Under the pieces are notes generated by a model, which was not told where the DNA came from, searched no databases, and saw only the letters and a program-made list of their open reading frames with translations. 64,000 bases of DNA from Burkholderiaceae bacterium 16. Lineage in GTDB: Bacteria; Pseudomonadota; Gammaproteobacteria; Burkholderiales; Burkholderiaceae. Location of the stretch: contig JYOD01000113.1 in the NCBI GenBank assembly GCA_000955785.1, positions 36,307-100,306 of the forward strand, written 5' to 3'. The position numbers were made by a program, and so were the translations under genes. This document shows, in pieces, positions 18,321-27,986 of this stretch. Numbering within the stretch: the first letter of the stretch is position 1; the number at the start of each line of letters is the position of its first letter.

Positions 18321-19489
18321 CGTGGCGAGGTCACGCGATCGCCAACCTCGATCGCGTTCGTGGCATCGGTGACCAGGGCATAGGCCACACCGGGGAACAC
18401 CCGGAACACGAAGGCCAGGCCGTAGCGCTCGTCGGGCAGCAGGATGGGGCGATTGCCGTCGGTACGATCGGGCACCAACTGGCCGGCGCGGGAAAGCGCA
18501 ACCACGTGGCCTGGCTCAAGGCCCGCGGTAGTGCCGAGGTTGAGCACCACCACCTGCTTGGCGCCGCCAAACTGCACGCCGCCATAGACCGCCGCGATGC
18601 GGCCATCGAGGGCGACTTCCGGGGCGCGGGGCACATAGCGCACCGGCTCGCGCGCGGGCTGGGGCATCAGCAAGGTGCCGGTGCCCATCTCCTGCTGCGC
18701 CTGTGTCACCTTGATGGTGGTCACCGCGTCGAAGCCTTCCGGCCGCCGCGACACGCGGACATTGCCTTGGTATTCGGCCTCGTAGCCCAGCACAACACCG
18801 GTGACGGGGTCCTTGATCGGCTTGACCGGCCTGAAGGCCTGCCAGTCGCTGCCGATCACCGCCTCGGGCGGGGCGATGCCGCGCGCATAGGCGATGTCGC
18901 CCATGGCCAGGTAGACCCGCGACTCGGGCAGGGCGAAGATGCGCGCCGAGGTCTCCAGCGTGCCCTGGTCCACCACCAGCGGGCGGATCAGGAAGGACTC
19001 GATGTCCTTGGCGGGAATGCTGGCGATGGCGCCTTCCGGGCCACCCACGCCGCGCACGCCCGGCGTGAGGCGCACCGTGCCGCCGGCGTCCGGGCTGGTC
19101 GAGAGCCAGGCGCGTCCGTCGCGCTGAATCAGGTACAGGACCTGGCCGGGATAGATCAGGTGAGGATTATGGATCTGCTGCCGGTTCATGCCCCACAGTT
19201 CGGGCCAGCGCCAGGGCTGGCGCAGGAAGCGGCCCGATATCCCCCAGAGCGTGTCGCCACCGCGCACCACGTACTGCTGTGGCGCGTCCGGTGCCAGGTC
19301 GGTGGCGGGTATGCCTTGCTGCCCGGTGACAGTGGCCTGGGCCAGCTGGGCAGGGGTTACGGTAAGCTCAGCGGCATGGACTGGCGCCCCGGCGGCGGCA
19401 GTGATGCCAGCCGCACACAACATCAATCGGGCAAACGCGTGCAGCCTGCGGCCCGGCGCCGCCTGGTGTTCTTTGGTAAGATCGCGCAT
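18317..19489 (-). CDS. Exported LysM-domain protein
   Basis: A 390-residue protein. A signal peptide with a long basic n-region ends at about residue 39 (GAPVHAA). A LysM peptidoglycan-binding domain follows at about 72-125 (YVVRGGDTLWGISGRFL, WPELWGMNRQQIHNPHLIYPGQVLYL). The rest (about 130-390) is a conserved beta-rich domain without a catalytic motif I can identify. LysM-dprA-(topB) is a common beta-proteobacterial order next to def-fmt. It is divergent from def (162-bp gap). It is probably periplasmic and peptidoglycan-attached. Confidence 0.9.
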   Translation of the reverse strand: MRDLTKEHQAAPGRRLHAFARLMLCAAGITAAAGAPVHAAELTVTPAQLAQATVTGQQGIPATDLAPDAPQQYVVRGGDTLWGISGRFLRQPWRWPELWGMNRQQIHNPHLIYPGQVLYLIQRDGRAWLSTSPDAGGTVRLTPGVRGVGGPEGAIASIPAKDIESFLIRPLVVDQGTLETSARIFALPESRVYLAMGDIAYARGIAPPEAVIGSDWQAFRPVKPIKDPVTGVVLGYEAEYQGNVRVSRRPEGFDAVTTIKVTQAQQEMGTGTLLMPQPAREPVRYVPRAPEVALDGRIAAVYGGVQFGGAKQVVVLNLGTTAGLEPGHVVALSRAGQLVPDRTDGNRPILLPDERYGLAFVFRVFPGVAYALVTDATNAIEVGDRVTSPR

Positions 19490-19651
19490 TTTCTCGAACC
19501 GGCTGGCAGAACAGCCGGATTGACCCTGGAGAGCGTGCCTATTGCGGCGCGCCTTGAATTTTTGTACTTGCGCCCCGATTCTGCATGTAAACACCCGTAG
19601 CCGCAACGCGCGGGTCACATGTGTGAGCGGCAGGCGTTGCGCCCCAGCATC

Positions 19652-20167
19652 ATGGCTAAACTCGATATCCTGACCTACCCCGATCCCCGCCTGCATATCG
19701 TGGCAAAACCGGTTGCCGTGGTGGACGACCGCATCCGCAAGCTGGTGCAGGACATGGCCGAGACCATGTACGAAGCACCGGGCATCGGCCTGGCCGCAAC
19801 TCAGGTGGACGTGCACGAGCAAGTGGTGGTGATCGACATCTCCGAAACCCGCGACGCGCTGCAAGTCTTCATCAACCCGGAAATCCTCTGGTCCAGCGAA
19901 ACCCGCAAGGTATCGGAAGAGGGCTGCCTGTCGGTGCCCGAGGTCTACGACCGCGTGGAGCGCCCGGACCATGTGCGCGTGCGCGCCCTCAACGAAAAGG
20001 GCGAGAGCTTCGAGATCGAAGCTGGCGATCTGCTGGCCGTGTGTATCCAGCACGAGATGGATCACCTCAAGGGCAAGGTCTTCGTCGAGTACCTTTCACC
20101 GCTCAAGCTCCAGCGTATCAAGTCCAAGCTGGTCAAGCTGCATAAGCGCGAACGCACCCGCATGTAA
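19652..20167 (+). CDS. def: Peptide deformylase
   Basis: A 171-residue deformylase (EC 3.5.1.88) that removes the N-formyl group from nascent chains. The three motifs are complete: motif 1 GIGLAATQV, motif 2 EEGCLSVP with metal-ligand Cys92, and motif 3 QHEMDH (residues 133-138) with His134, Glu135 and His138. The start ATG at 19652 (MAKLDILTYPDPRL) is the family start; an upstream reading would add 11 unlikely residues. fmt follows 110 bp downstream, so formylation and deformylation genes are adjacent. Confidence 0.97.
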   Translation: MAKLDILTYPDPRLHIVAKPVAVVDDRIRKLVQDMAETMYEAPGIGLAATQVDVHEQVVVIDISETRDALQVFINPEILWSSETRKVSEEGCLSVPEVYDRVERPDHVRVRALNEKGESFEIEAGDLLAVCIQHEMDHLKGKVFVEYLSPLKLQRIKSKLVKLHKRERTRM

Positions 20168-20277
20168 GGTAGCCGCGGCCGGACGCCCCGGCACCGGTCT
20201 GCTATCGTATTGCCTTCCCGATGAATCAAGTTGCCGGCCGCTGATGCGGCCGGTGCCGCTTTATGCCGGAGCGCGCC

Positions 20278-21291
20278 ATGTCCCAAGCCGCAAGCCCAAC
20301 CCAAGCGCTGCGCGTAGCCTTTGCCGGCACGCCCGAATTCGCCCGCGTGGCGCTCCAGGCCATCCATGAGGCCGGCTTCCCCGTCGTGGCCGTGCTCAGC
20401 CAGCCCGACCGCCCTGCGGGCCGCGGCATGCAACTGCAGGCCAGCCCCGTCAAGCAGTACGCGCTGGAGCATGGTCTGGGCCCGGTGCTGCAGCCGCGCT
20501 CCCTACGCCGCAACGGTAAGTACCCGGAGGAAGCCGGCGCCGCGGTGGATACGCTGGCGCAGATTGCGCCGGACGTCATGGTAGTGGCCGCCTACGGCCT
20601 GATCCTGCCGGCCGAGGTGCTGGCGTTGCCGCGCCACGGCTGCCTCAATATCCATGCCTCGCTGCTGCCGCGCTGGCGCGGCGCGGCGCCCATCCACCGC
20701 GCCATCGAGGCCGGCGACGCGCAAACTGGCATCACGCTGATGCAGATGGACGAAGGCCTGGATACCGGCGCGATGATCCAGGGCGAAACGGTGCCGATCG
20801 GGCCCGACGACACCACCGGCACGCTGCACGACACGCTGGCCGCGCTGGGCGGCCGCATGGTGGTGGACGCGCTGCGCCGGCTCGCCGCTGGCCAGCCGCT
20901 ACCCGGCACGCCGCAGCCTGCCGAGGGCGTCACCTATGCCGAAAAGATCGCCAAGGAAGAAGCGCCGCTGGACCTGCGCCGCCCGGCCACGGCACTGGCC
21001 AGCCAGGTGCGCGCCTTCAATCCCTTCCCCGGCGCCACCGTGCAGGTCGACCAGACCGTCATCAAGTGCTGGCAGGCCCAGGCGATGGAAGCCGCGCCCG
21101 GTCTGCGGCAGACGCCGGGCACTGTGCTGGGCGCGGATGCCGACGGCGTGGTGATCGCCTGCGGCGAGGGCGCGCTGCGCGTGGCCGAGCTGCAGAAGCC
21201 GGGCGGCCGCAGGCTGCCGGCCCAGCAGTTCCTGCAGGGCATGCCGCTGCCGGCTGGCACCCGCTGCGCCGTGCCGGAAGGCAAGGCATAA
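20278..21291 (+). CDS. fmt: Methionyl-tRNA formyltransferase
   Basis: A 337-residue enzyme (EC 2.1.2.9) using 10-formyl-THF to formylate initiator Met-tRNA. The N-terminal catalytic domain shows RVAFAGTPEFARVAL, the folate-site motif LNIHASLLPRWRGAAPI and the catalytic Asp region MDEGLDTGAMI. The C-terminal OB-fold domain begins near residue 215 with RAFNPFPGA. GGAG sits 6 bp before the ATG at 20278, so I chose that over ATG 20263. Confidence 0.97.
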   Translation: MSQAASPTQALRVAFAGTPEFARVALQAIHEAGFPVVAVLSQPDRPAGRGMQLQASPVKQYALEHGLGPVLQPRSLRRNGKYPEEAGAAVDTLAQIAPDVMVVAAYGLILPAEVLALPRHGCLNIHASLLPRWRGAAPIHRAIEAGDAQTGITLMQMDEGLDTGAMIQGETVPIGPDDTTGTLHDTLAALGGRMVVDALRRLAAGQPLPGTPQPAEGVTYAEKIAKEEAPLDLRRPATALASQVRAFNPFPGATVQVDQTVIKCWQAQAMEAAPGLRQTPGTVLGADADGVVIACGEGALRVAELQKPGGRRLPAQQFLQGMPLPAGTRCAVPEGKA

Positions 21292-21334
21292 TCGGCACCT
21301 GCCCGCCATTACCAATCCAGCAGCCAGGAATCCC

Positions 21335-21976
21335 ATGCTCGGTATTACTGACTTCCCCCTGTTCGTCGGCGCCGTCTTCCTGCTCAATGTGACACCCGGA
21401 CCGGACACCGCCTATATCGTCGGGCGCAGCGTCGCGCAGGGCAGGGCGGCGGGCGTGGTCTCGGCGCTCGGCGTCAGCGCCGGCTGCTGCGTGCACTCGC
21501 TGGCCATCGCCTTTGGCCTGACCGCCTTGCTGGCGGCGTCGGCCACCGCCTTTACCGTGATCAAGTTTGCCGGCGCGGCCTATCTGGTGTGGCTGGGGCT
21601 GCGCCTAATCCGCCAGCAATCGACGCCCCGGGAGGCAAGCGCGGCCCCCGCCGCGCAGCCGGGTACGCGCGGCCTACGCGCCTTGTTCATGCAGGGCTTC
21701 CTGACCAATGTGCTGAATCCGAAGGTGATCCTGTTCTTCATTTCCTTCTTTCCGCAGTTCGTCGACCGTCATGCCGGGCATCAAGCTCTGGCATTCCTGG
21801 CACTGGGCGGCGTCATGGTGCTGATGTCGACACTGTGGAACGGCCTGGTCGCATGGATGGCGGGCACCCTGACCCGCCGCGCGAGCGAGGCGCCCCGGCT
21901 GAAGTGCTGGCTGGATCGCATTGTTGGCGCCGCGTTCATCGGGCTGGGTGCCCGCCTGGCGCTAGCTCAGCGCTAA
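21335..21976 (+). CDS. LysE/RhtB-family amino-acid exporter
   Basis: A 213-residue inner-membrane protein with five to six helices and the family start FLLNVTPGPDTAYIVGRSVAQG, then GFLTNVLNPKVILFFISFFPQFV in the second half. Members export lysine, homoserine, threonine, leucine and related compounds; the substrate cannot be assigned. It starts 43 bp after fmt and may be co-transcribed. Confidence 0.92.
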   Translation: MLGITDFPLFVGAVFLLNVTPGPDTAYIVGRSVAQGRAAGVVSALGVSAGCCVHSLAIAFGLTALLAASATAFTVIKFAGAAYLVWLGLRLIRQQSTPREASAAPAAQPGTRGLRALFMQGFLTNVLNPKVILFFISFFPQFVDRHAGHQALAFLALGGVMVLMSTLWNGLVAWMAGTLTRRASEAPRLKCWLDRIVGAAFIGLGARLALAQR

Positions 21977-22162
21977 GTTCCCCCTGGCCGACAAACGGCC
22001 CAAGGCGTTGTTAACCGTGGTACTGCTCTATTTTTAGGCAGCCCACGGTTGAATTTCCGCCCAGGGGTACCATCTAATCATCACCGCGTCGCGCTTCGCA
22101 GGTCTGGCCAGCCCGGCCCGCCGGGTGCGCGCTCGAGGATGATTTTTTCGGAGATCACGACA

Positions 22163-23023
22163 ATGTTCAACTGGGTCAAGACCTTCATGCTGATGGCGGC
22201 CATCACGGCGCTGTTCATCGTCATCGGCGGCATGATCGGTGGCCGCAGCGGCATGATGTTCGCGCTGATCATGGCGCTGGGCATGAACTTCTTCTCTTAC
22301 TGGTTCTCAGACAAGATGGTCCTGCGCATGTACAACGCGCAGGAAGTCGACGCGAGCACGGCGCCGCAGTTCTATGGCATGGTGCAGGAGCTGGCGCAGC
22401 GCGCCCAGTTGCCGATGCCGCGGGTGTACCTGATCAACGAGGACGCGCCCAATGCCTTTGCCACCGGCCGTAATCCGGAGCATGCGGCCGTCGCCGCCAC
22501 CACCGGCATCCTGCGCGTGCTGTCGGAGCGCGAGCTGCGCGGCGTGATGGCGCACGAGCTGGCCCACGTGCAGCACCGCGACATTCTGATCTCGACCATT
22601 GCCGCCACCATGGCCGGCGCGATTGCCGCACTGGCCAACTTCGCCATGTTCTTCGGCGGGCGCGACGAGAACGGCAACCGCTCCAATCCCATCGCCAGCA
22701 TCGCCGTGGCAATCCTGGCGCCGCTGGCGGCCTCGCTGATCCAGATGGCGATCTCGCGCGCCCGCGAGTTCGAGGCCGACCGTGGCGGCGCCACGATCAG
22801 CGGCGATCCTCAGGCGCTGGCGATGGCGCTCGACAAGATCCACCGCTATGCCCAGGGCATTCCCTTCCAGACGGCGGAAGCGCACCCCGCGACCGCGCAG
22901 ATGATGATCATGAACCCGCTCTCGGGCAGCGGCATCGCCAACCTGTTCTCGACCCACCCGGCCACCGAGGAGCGCGTGGCGCGGCTGATGCAGATGGCCC
23001 AGACCGGGGTCTACCCGGTTTAG
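22163..23023 (+). CDS. htpX: Membrane zinc metalloprotease HtpX
   Basis: A 286-residue M48B protease, the exact usual length. Two N-terminal helices (about 7-25 and 31-48) are followed by the catalytic motif HELAH (131-135, Glu132 catalytic). Two more helices follow (about 145-170 and 180-200), then the third zinc ligand Glu in REFEADRGGA. HtpX degrades misfolded membrane proteins with FtsH. The ATG at 22163 (MFNWVKTF) is the conserved family start; the longer reading upstream is not. A long hairpin terminator follows. Confidence 0.96.
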   Translation: MFNWVKTFMLMAAITALFIVIGGMIGGRSGMMFALIMALGMNFFSYWFSDKMVLRMYNAQEVDASTAPQFYGMVQELAQRAQLPMPRVYLINEDAPNAFATGRNPEHAAVAATTGILRVLSERELRGVMAHELAHVQHRDILISTIAATMAGAIAALANFAMFFGGRDENGNRSNPIASIAVAILAPLAASLIQMAISRAREFEADRGGATISGDPQALAMALDKIHRYAQGIPFQTAEAHPATAQMMIMNPLSGSGIANLFSTHPATEERVARLMQMAQTGVYPV

Positions 23024-23103
23024 GGTCGGTTCAAGCCCTCCCGTTGCTCCAGGCGCCGGCCAGCAGGGCGCAAAAAAGCCGACCCTGGGCACATACAGGG
23101 TAA

Positions 23104-23147
23104 ACTGCCCGCCGTGCTTCCCTTCGAAGCGGCGGGCAGTGTTTTTT
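23104..23147 (+). terminator. Rho-independent terminator of htpX
   Basis: A 10-bp stem, ACTGCCCGCC (23104-23113) with GGCGGGCAGT (23131-23140), a 17-nt loop and GTTTTTT behind it. Confidence 0.85.
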
Positions 23148-23233
23148 CCGGCCCCGCCCGGCCTTGCCGCCAGTCCACGCCGCTTGCGGCTTGCCTTTGC
23201 CACCCCGCGTTACCGTCTCACTGCCTCACTGTC

Positions 23234-24586
23234 ATGCGCCTGCCACACGAATCACTCGCCTTCCAGATGCTCGCCGCCGCGGCCGCCGTACGCGGCGTCA
23301 ACGAAGGCAGCGCGCTGCCGCTGGCCATCGACAACGCCGCCGCGCAATACCGCCTGGACCGCGTGCGCGACGCGGCCACGCGCGGCGCCTTGCAGGACCT
23401 GGCTTACCGTACCATGCGCCAGTTCGGCACGGCGCGCGCGCTGGTCACCAAACTGGTGACCCGGCCGCCCGGCGCGCTGGTGGATTCGCTGCTGGCGGTG
23501 GCGCTGGCGCTGCTGGTCGAGGATGAGCAGGGTGAGGGCGGCTATACGGAGTTCACCGTGGTGGACCAGGCCGTCAGCGCCGCCGCCTCCGAGCCCAAGA
23601 CGGCTCATGCGCGCGGGCTGGTGAACGCCGTGCTGCGCCGTTTCCTGCGCGAGCGCAAGGCGCTGCTGGCCGAAGTGCGCCAGGACGACGAGGCGCGCTG
23701 GAACCTGCCCGCATGGTGGCTGGACGCGCTGCGCAAGGCTTACCCGGACCAGTGGACCGCGCTGGCCGAAAGCGCCAACGTGCGTCCGCCCATGACCCTG
23801 CGCGTCAATACCGCGCGGGTCACGGTCGCCGAGTATCTCAAGCGCGTGGCCAACGCCGGCATGGCTGGCGTGGCCATCGGTCCGCAGGCGGTCAGGCTGG
23901 TGCGCGCGTTTCCCGTGTCGCAGATCCCCGGGTTTGCCGAGGGAGACGTTTCGGTGCAGGACGCCGGCGCGCAACTGGCCGCGCCGCTGCTGGACCTGGC
24001 CGATGGTCAGCGCGTGCTCGATGCCTGCGCCGCGCCCGGCGGCAAGACCGGCCACATCCTGGAATTGGCCAAGGTCGAGGTGACGGCGCTCGAGAGCGAT
24101 GGCCAGCGTGCCACGCGCATCGACGAGAACCTCGCGCGCCTGGGTCAGCAAGCCACCGTGGTGGTGGGCGACGCGAGCCGCCCGCAGGACTGGTGGGATA
24201 ACCGCCAATACGATCGCATCCTCGCCGATGTGCCTTGTTCCGCTTCGGGCATCGTGCGCCGCCATCCGGATATCCGCTGGCTGCGCCGCGAGGTGGACAT
24301 TCCCCGCCTGGTGACCGAGCAGCGGCGCATCGTGTCGCAACTCTGGAGCCTGCTCAAGCCGGGCGGCATCCTGGTTTATGTCACCTGTTCTATTTTCCCA
24401 ACGGAGGGCGAAGAGCAGGCGCGCTGGTTTGGTGCACAGCTACCAGATGCGATACGATTGCAGGCGCCAGGCCAGATGCTGCCTGGCAACAAGGACCAGG
24501 TGTCCGGCGGCGGCAATGCCAGCCAGGAAGGCCTGCCCACCGACCACGATGGCTTCTTCTACGCCCGCTTCCAGAAACGACCCTGA
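23234..24586 (+). CDS. rsmB: 16S rRNA m5C967 methyltransferase
   Basis: A 450-residue RsmB/Sun. The N-terminal NusB-like RNA-binding domain (about 1-145; FTVVDQAVSAAASEPKTAHARGLVNAVLRR) is followed by the SAM-dependent methyltransferase with SAM motif LDACAAPGGKTGHILEL, DVPCSASGIVRRHPDIRW, and catalytic cysteine in VYVTCSIFPTEGEEQ. It methylates C967 of 16S rRNA. The ATG at 23234 (MRLPHESLAFQML) matches the family start. DUF4390, ntrY and ntrX follow closely and form one probable operon. Confidence 0.96.
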   Translation: MRLPHESLAFQMLAAAAAVRGVNEGSALPLAIDNAAAQYRLDRVRDAATRGALQDLAYRTMRQFGTARALVTKLVTRPPGALVDSLLAVALALLVEDEQGEGGYTEFTVVDQAVSAAASEPKTAHARGLVNAVLRRFLRERKALLAEVRQDDEARWNLPAWWLDALRKAYPDQWTALAESANVRPPMTLRVNTARVTVAEYLKRVANAGMAGVAIGPQAVRLVRAFPVSQIPGFAEGDVSVQDAGAQLAAPLLDLADGQRVLDACAAPGGKTGHILELAKVEVTALESDGQRATRIDENLARLGQQATVVVGDASRPQDWWDNRQYDRILADVPCSASGIVRRHPDIRWLRREVDIPRLVTEQRRIVSQLWSLLKPGGILVYVTCSIFPTEGEEQARWFGAQLPDAIRLQAPGQMLPGNKDQVSGGGNASQEGLPTDHDGFFYARFQKRP

Positions 24587-24605
24587 CCGATCCCTATCGA
24601 TCCCA

Positions 24606-25469
24606 ATGCCGAGCCCGCTTCGCTTGTTCGTCCTTCGCGTCCCTGACGACAGTGCGTACGTGCCCGTGGCGGCAGGTAGTGCAATAGCCGGCGCTGCGCG
24701 CAGAGCGCGTACGTGGCTGGCAGCCTGGCGGCTTGCGTCGGCGATCATGCTGTGCGTGCTGATGGTGTTGTCGGGAGCGGCGCGCGCCGATGGCATCGAA
24801 GTCAACGAAGCGCGCATCGAGTACCAGGACGGCGGCTTCGATCTTGCCGCGAGCTTCGATTTCGAATTGCCGCCACCGCTCGAAGACGCGCTGAACAAAG
24901 GTATCTCGCTGTATTTCGTGGTCGATTTCCAGCTCACCCGTCCACGCTGGTACTGGTTCGATGAAAAGCCGGTCAATGCCAGCCGCAGCGTGCGGCTGTC
25001 CTACCATCCGCTCACGCGCCAGTACCGCGTTTCCACCGGCGGCCTGCAACTGCCGTTCATGCGGCTAAAGGGCGCGCTGCAATTCATCCAGCGCGTGCGT
25101 GGCTGGCGCGTGTTCGAGCGCAATATGGTCAAGCCGGGCGAGACCTACCAGGCCGAAACGCGCATGCGCCTGGACCTGACGCAACTGCCCAAGCCGTTCC
25201 AGATCAACGCCGTCAATACGCGCGAATGGAACCTGGCATCGGAATGGCGCCGCTTTAATTTCACTGTGCCCACCGAATTCCCGCAGCCACCCGCGCCCAC
25301 GCCGTCGCCTCCGGTGTTGCCAGTACCGGCGCCGCCCCCCGTGCCAGGGCCGGCATCCGCCGCGTCCGCCGCGGTGGCCGGCGAAACGCGCGCGGTACCT
25401 TTCGCGCAGACCGTATCGACCGTGCTCTCCCCCAATACCCTGGTGCAGCCGGCCGCGGGCCAGCCATGA
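24606..25469 (+). CDS. DUF4390 exported protein
   Basis: A 287-residue protein with a long N-terminal region and one hydrophobic segment (about 38-60), most likely an uncleaved or late-cleaved signal ending ARA-DG. A DUF4390 domain follows (about 62-220; FDFELPPPLEDALNKGISLYF, then RPRWYWFDEKPVNASRSVRLSY). The C-terminal ~65 residues are Pro/Ala/Val rich. It is encoded between rsmB (19-bp gap) and ntrY (ATGA overlap), the standard beta-proteobacterial context, so it probably contributes to NtrY signalling or the envelope. Its function is not known. Confidence 0.88.
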   Translation: MPSPLRLFVLRVPDDSAYVPVAAGSAIAGAARRARTWLAAWRLASAIMLCVLMVLSGAARADGIEVNEARIEYQDGGFDLAASFDFELPPPLEDALNKGISLYFVVDFQLTRPRWYWFDEKPVNASRSVRLSYHPLTRQYRVSTGGLQLPFMRLKGALQFIQRVRGWRVFERNMVKPGETYQAETRMRLDLTQLPKPFQINAVNTREWNLASEWRRFNFTVPTEFPQPPAPTPSPPVLPVPAPPPVPGPASAASAAVAGETRAVPFAQTVSTVLSPNTLVQPAAGQP

Positions 25470-27934
25470 GCACCGCCCCCAGCCTTTGGGACAGCCGTTT
25501 CCGGCGCGTGCTTTACCGCGTCGTGGCCGGCATCATCGTGTTCCTGGCACTGGTGCTGGTAGCGCTGCTGGCAGGCGCCTCGGCCAATACGGAATTCTTC
25601 GACCGGTATTTCACGCTGCTGTTCAAGATCAACCTGGTGATCGGCATCCTGCTGGTGCTGATCATCGGGGCGCTGGCGCTGACCTTGTGGCTGCGCTACC
25701 GCCGCGGCAAGTTCGGCACGCGGCTGATGACCAAGCTCGCGGTGTTCTTCGGCGTGGTGGGCGTGCTGCCCGGCGTGCTGATCTATCTGGTGTCGCTGCA
25801 GTTCGTCTCGCGCAGCATCGAGTCCTGGTTCGACGTGCGCGTGGAAACCGCGCTCGAGGCCGGCCTGAATCTTGGGCGCTCGACCATCGACAGTTCGCTG
25901 TCTGACCTGCAAGGCAAGGCGCGGCTGATGGCCGACCAGATCGCCAGCTCGTCGAATGTCGCCACCTCGCTGCAGCTCAACCGGTTGCGCGAGCAATACG
26001 GCGTGCAGGAAGCCGCCATCTTTACCGGCAGCGGCCGTGTGATCGCCACCGCCTCGAGCAACTATGCCTCGCTGGTGCCCGATCTGCCTTCCGGCGTTTT
26101 GGCTGAGCAGGCGCGGCTGGCTGGCGGCTATGCCGCGGTGGAGGGTGGCTCCGATCCGGTGGTGGACGGCCGCCACAAGCCCGAACGAACCGATGGCGGC
26201 CACTTGTACCGGCTGCGCGTCATTGTGCCGCTTGGCCCCGCGCCCACCGCGCAGACCAATGCGCAAACCCTCGCGGAAGGCGCCAGCGGCCCGGCGGCAA
26301 AGCAGCCCCTGAATGCAGCCAGCCGCTGGGCGGGCTCGGGGCTGGCCGTGGAACGCCGCCCGGAAGACGCGGCTTCTTCCGGCTTCGGGCTGGTGGGCGA
26401 CACGGTGCGCGAGGAGCGCTATCTGCAAGTCGTGCATCCGGTGCCGGCGGCGTTGGCGCGCAATGCCGACGAAGTCCAGCGGGCCTACCAGGAGTACCAG
26501 GAGAAGGCGCTTGGCCGCACCGGCCTGCGCAAGATGTATATCGGCACGCTCACGCTCACGCTGTTCCTGGCGGTGTTCATTGCCGTGATGCTGGCGCTGC
26601 TGCTCGGCGGCCAGCTGGCGCGGCCGCTGCTGATGCTGTTGCAAGGGACCAAGGAAGTGGCAGAGGGCGATCTCTCGCCCAAGCGCGAACTCAAGAGCCG
26701 TGACGAGCTCGGCATGCTGACACAGCAGTTCAACATGATGACGCGCCAGCTCTCGGAAGCGCGCATCGCGGTGGAACAGAACCGCAGCGCGCTCGAAAAA
26801 TCGACGGCGTATCTCGAAAGCGTGCTGCAGAACCTCACCGCCGGCGTGTTTGTGTTCGACCGCCGCTTCGTCCTGATCACCGCCAATCCCGGGGCCGAGC
26901 GCATTTTCCGCCAGCCCTTCGCCGGCGCGCTGGGACAGCCCATCGACAGCATCCCGGTGCTCGGCGCATTCGGCGACATCGTGCGGCAGGCCTTTTCCGA
27001 GCAAACCACCAGTGAAATGCTGGGTGGGGCGCAGCACTGGCAAAAGCAGATCGAGCTGCCGCAGGGCGATGAGGAACAACCGCTCACGCTGCTAGTGCGC
27101 GGCGCGCGCCTGCCCGGCGGACGGGGCGACGAGCAAGGCGAGCCCGGCTACGTGGTGGTGTTCGACGATATCTCGGATGTGATTTCCGCTCAACGCTCGG
27201 TGGCCTGGGGCGAAGTGGCGCGGCGCCTCGCGCACGAGATCAAGAACCCGCTGACCCCGATCCAGCTCTCGGCCGAGCGCCTGCAGATGAAGCTCTCGCC
27301 AAAGCTGGAAGGCCACGACGTGGACGTGCTCAAGCGCGGCGCCACCACAATCGTCAACCAGGTGCAGGCCATGAAGCGCATGGTCGACGACTTCCGCGAC
27401 TACGCGCGCACGCCGCCAGCGCTGCTGCAGTCACTGCAGATCAACGGCCTGGTGGCGGAAGTGCTGCACCTCTACGGCATCGACGACACCGGCCCCCACG
27501 AGCATGCCGTGATCCATCCGTCGCTGGCTGCCAGCCTGCCTGAAATCAAGGGCGATCCGACCCAGTTGCGCCAGGTGATTCACAACCTGCTGCAAAACGC
27601 GCAGGATGCAGTGTCGGACAACGTTTCGGCGGCCAGAATGGCGCCCCATATCGCTCTGCACACCGAGACTGTAGAATACAAAGATTCTGCCGGCGAAGAC
27701 CGGCAGGCCGTCAAGCTCACCATTGCGGATAACGGTCCTGGTTTCGCCCCGCGCATCCTTAGTCGCGCGTTCGAACCGTATGTGACCACCAAGGCCAAGG
27801 GAACTGGCCTCGGGCTCGCGATGGTGAAGAAGATCATTGACGAACACGGCGCACGCATCGAGTTGCGCAATCGCATGGAGGGCACCGAGATCATCGGGGC
27901 GCAGATCTCCATCCTGTTCGTTAAACTGGCATAG
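25466..27934 (+). CDS. ntrY: NtrY-type sensor histidine kinase
   Basis: An 822-residue membrane kinase. Helices lie at about 15-37, 52-75 and 88-112, a periplasmic/extracytoplasmic sensor segment at about 113-350, and a further helix at about 353-377. HAMP follows (about 378-430), then PAS (about 440-540; YLESVLQNLTAGVFVFDRRF), HisKA with His590 in RRLAHEIKNPLTPIQLSAERL, and HATPase with NLLQNAQDAV, DNGPGF and GTGLGLAMVKKI. NtrY/NtrX systems act in nitrogen, redox and envelope control in proteobacteria. It overlaps DUF4390 by 4 bp and lies 52 bp before ntrX. Confidence 0.94.
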   Translation: MSTAPSLWDSRFRRVLYRVVAGIIVFLALVLVALLAGASANTEFFDRYFTLLFKINLVIGILLVLIIGALALTLWLRYRRGKFGTRLMTKLAVFFGVVGVLPGVLIYLVSLQFVSRSIESWFDVRVETALEAGLNLGRSTIDSSLSDLQGKARLMADQIASSSNVATSLQLNRLREQYGVQEAAIFTGSGRVIATASSNYASLVPDLPSGVLAEQARLAGGYAAVEGGSDPVVDGRHKPERTDGGHLYRLRVIVPLGPAPTAQTNAQTLAEGASGPAAKQPLNAASRWAGSGLAVERRPEDAASSGFGLVGDTVREERYLQVVHPVPAALARNADEVQRAYQEYQEKALGRTGLRKMYIGTLTLTLFLAVFIAVMLALLLGGQLARPLLMLLQGTKEVAEGDLSPKRELKSRDELGMLTQQFNMMTRQLSEARIAVEQNRSALEKSTAYLESVLQNLTAGVFVFDRRFVLITANPGAERIFRQPFAGALGQPIDSIPVLGAFGDIVRQAFSEQTTSEMLGGAQHWQKQIELPQGDEEQPLTLLVRGARLPGGRGDEQGEPGYVVVFDDISDVISAQRSVAWGEVARRLAHEIKNPLTPIQLSAERLQMKLSPKLEGHDVDVLKRGATTIVNQVQAMKRMVDDFRDYARTPPALLQSLQINGLVAEVLHLYGIDDTGPHEHAVIHPSLAASLPEIKGDPTQLRQVIHNLLQNAQDAVSDNVSAARMAPHIALHTETVEYKDSAGEDRQAVKLTIADNGPGFAPRILSRAFEPYVTTKAKGTGLGLAMVKKIIDEHGARIELRNRMEGTEIIGAQISILFVKLA

Positions 27935-27986
27935 TCAATGTGCGGCCCCGAACCCGGCAAGCCGCGGTGGGGTCAAGAGGGGAAGT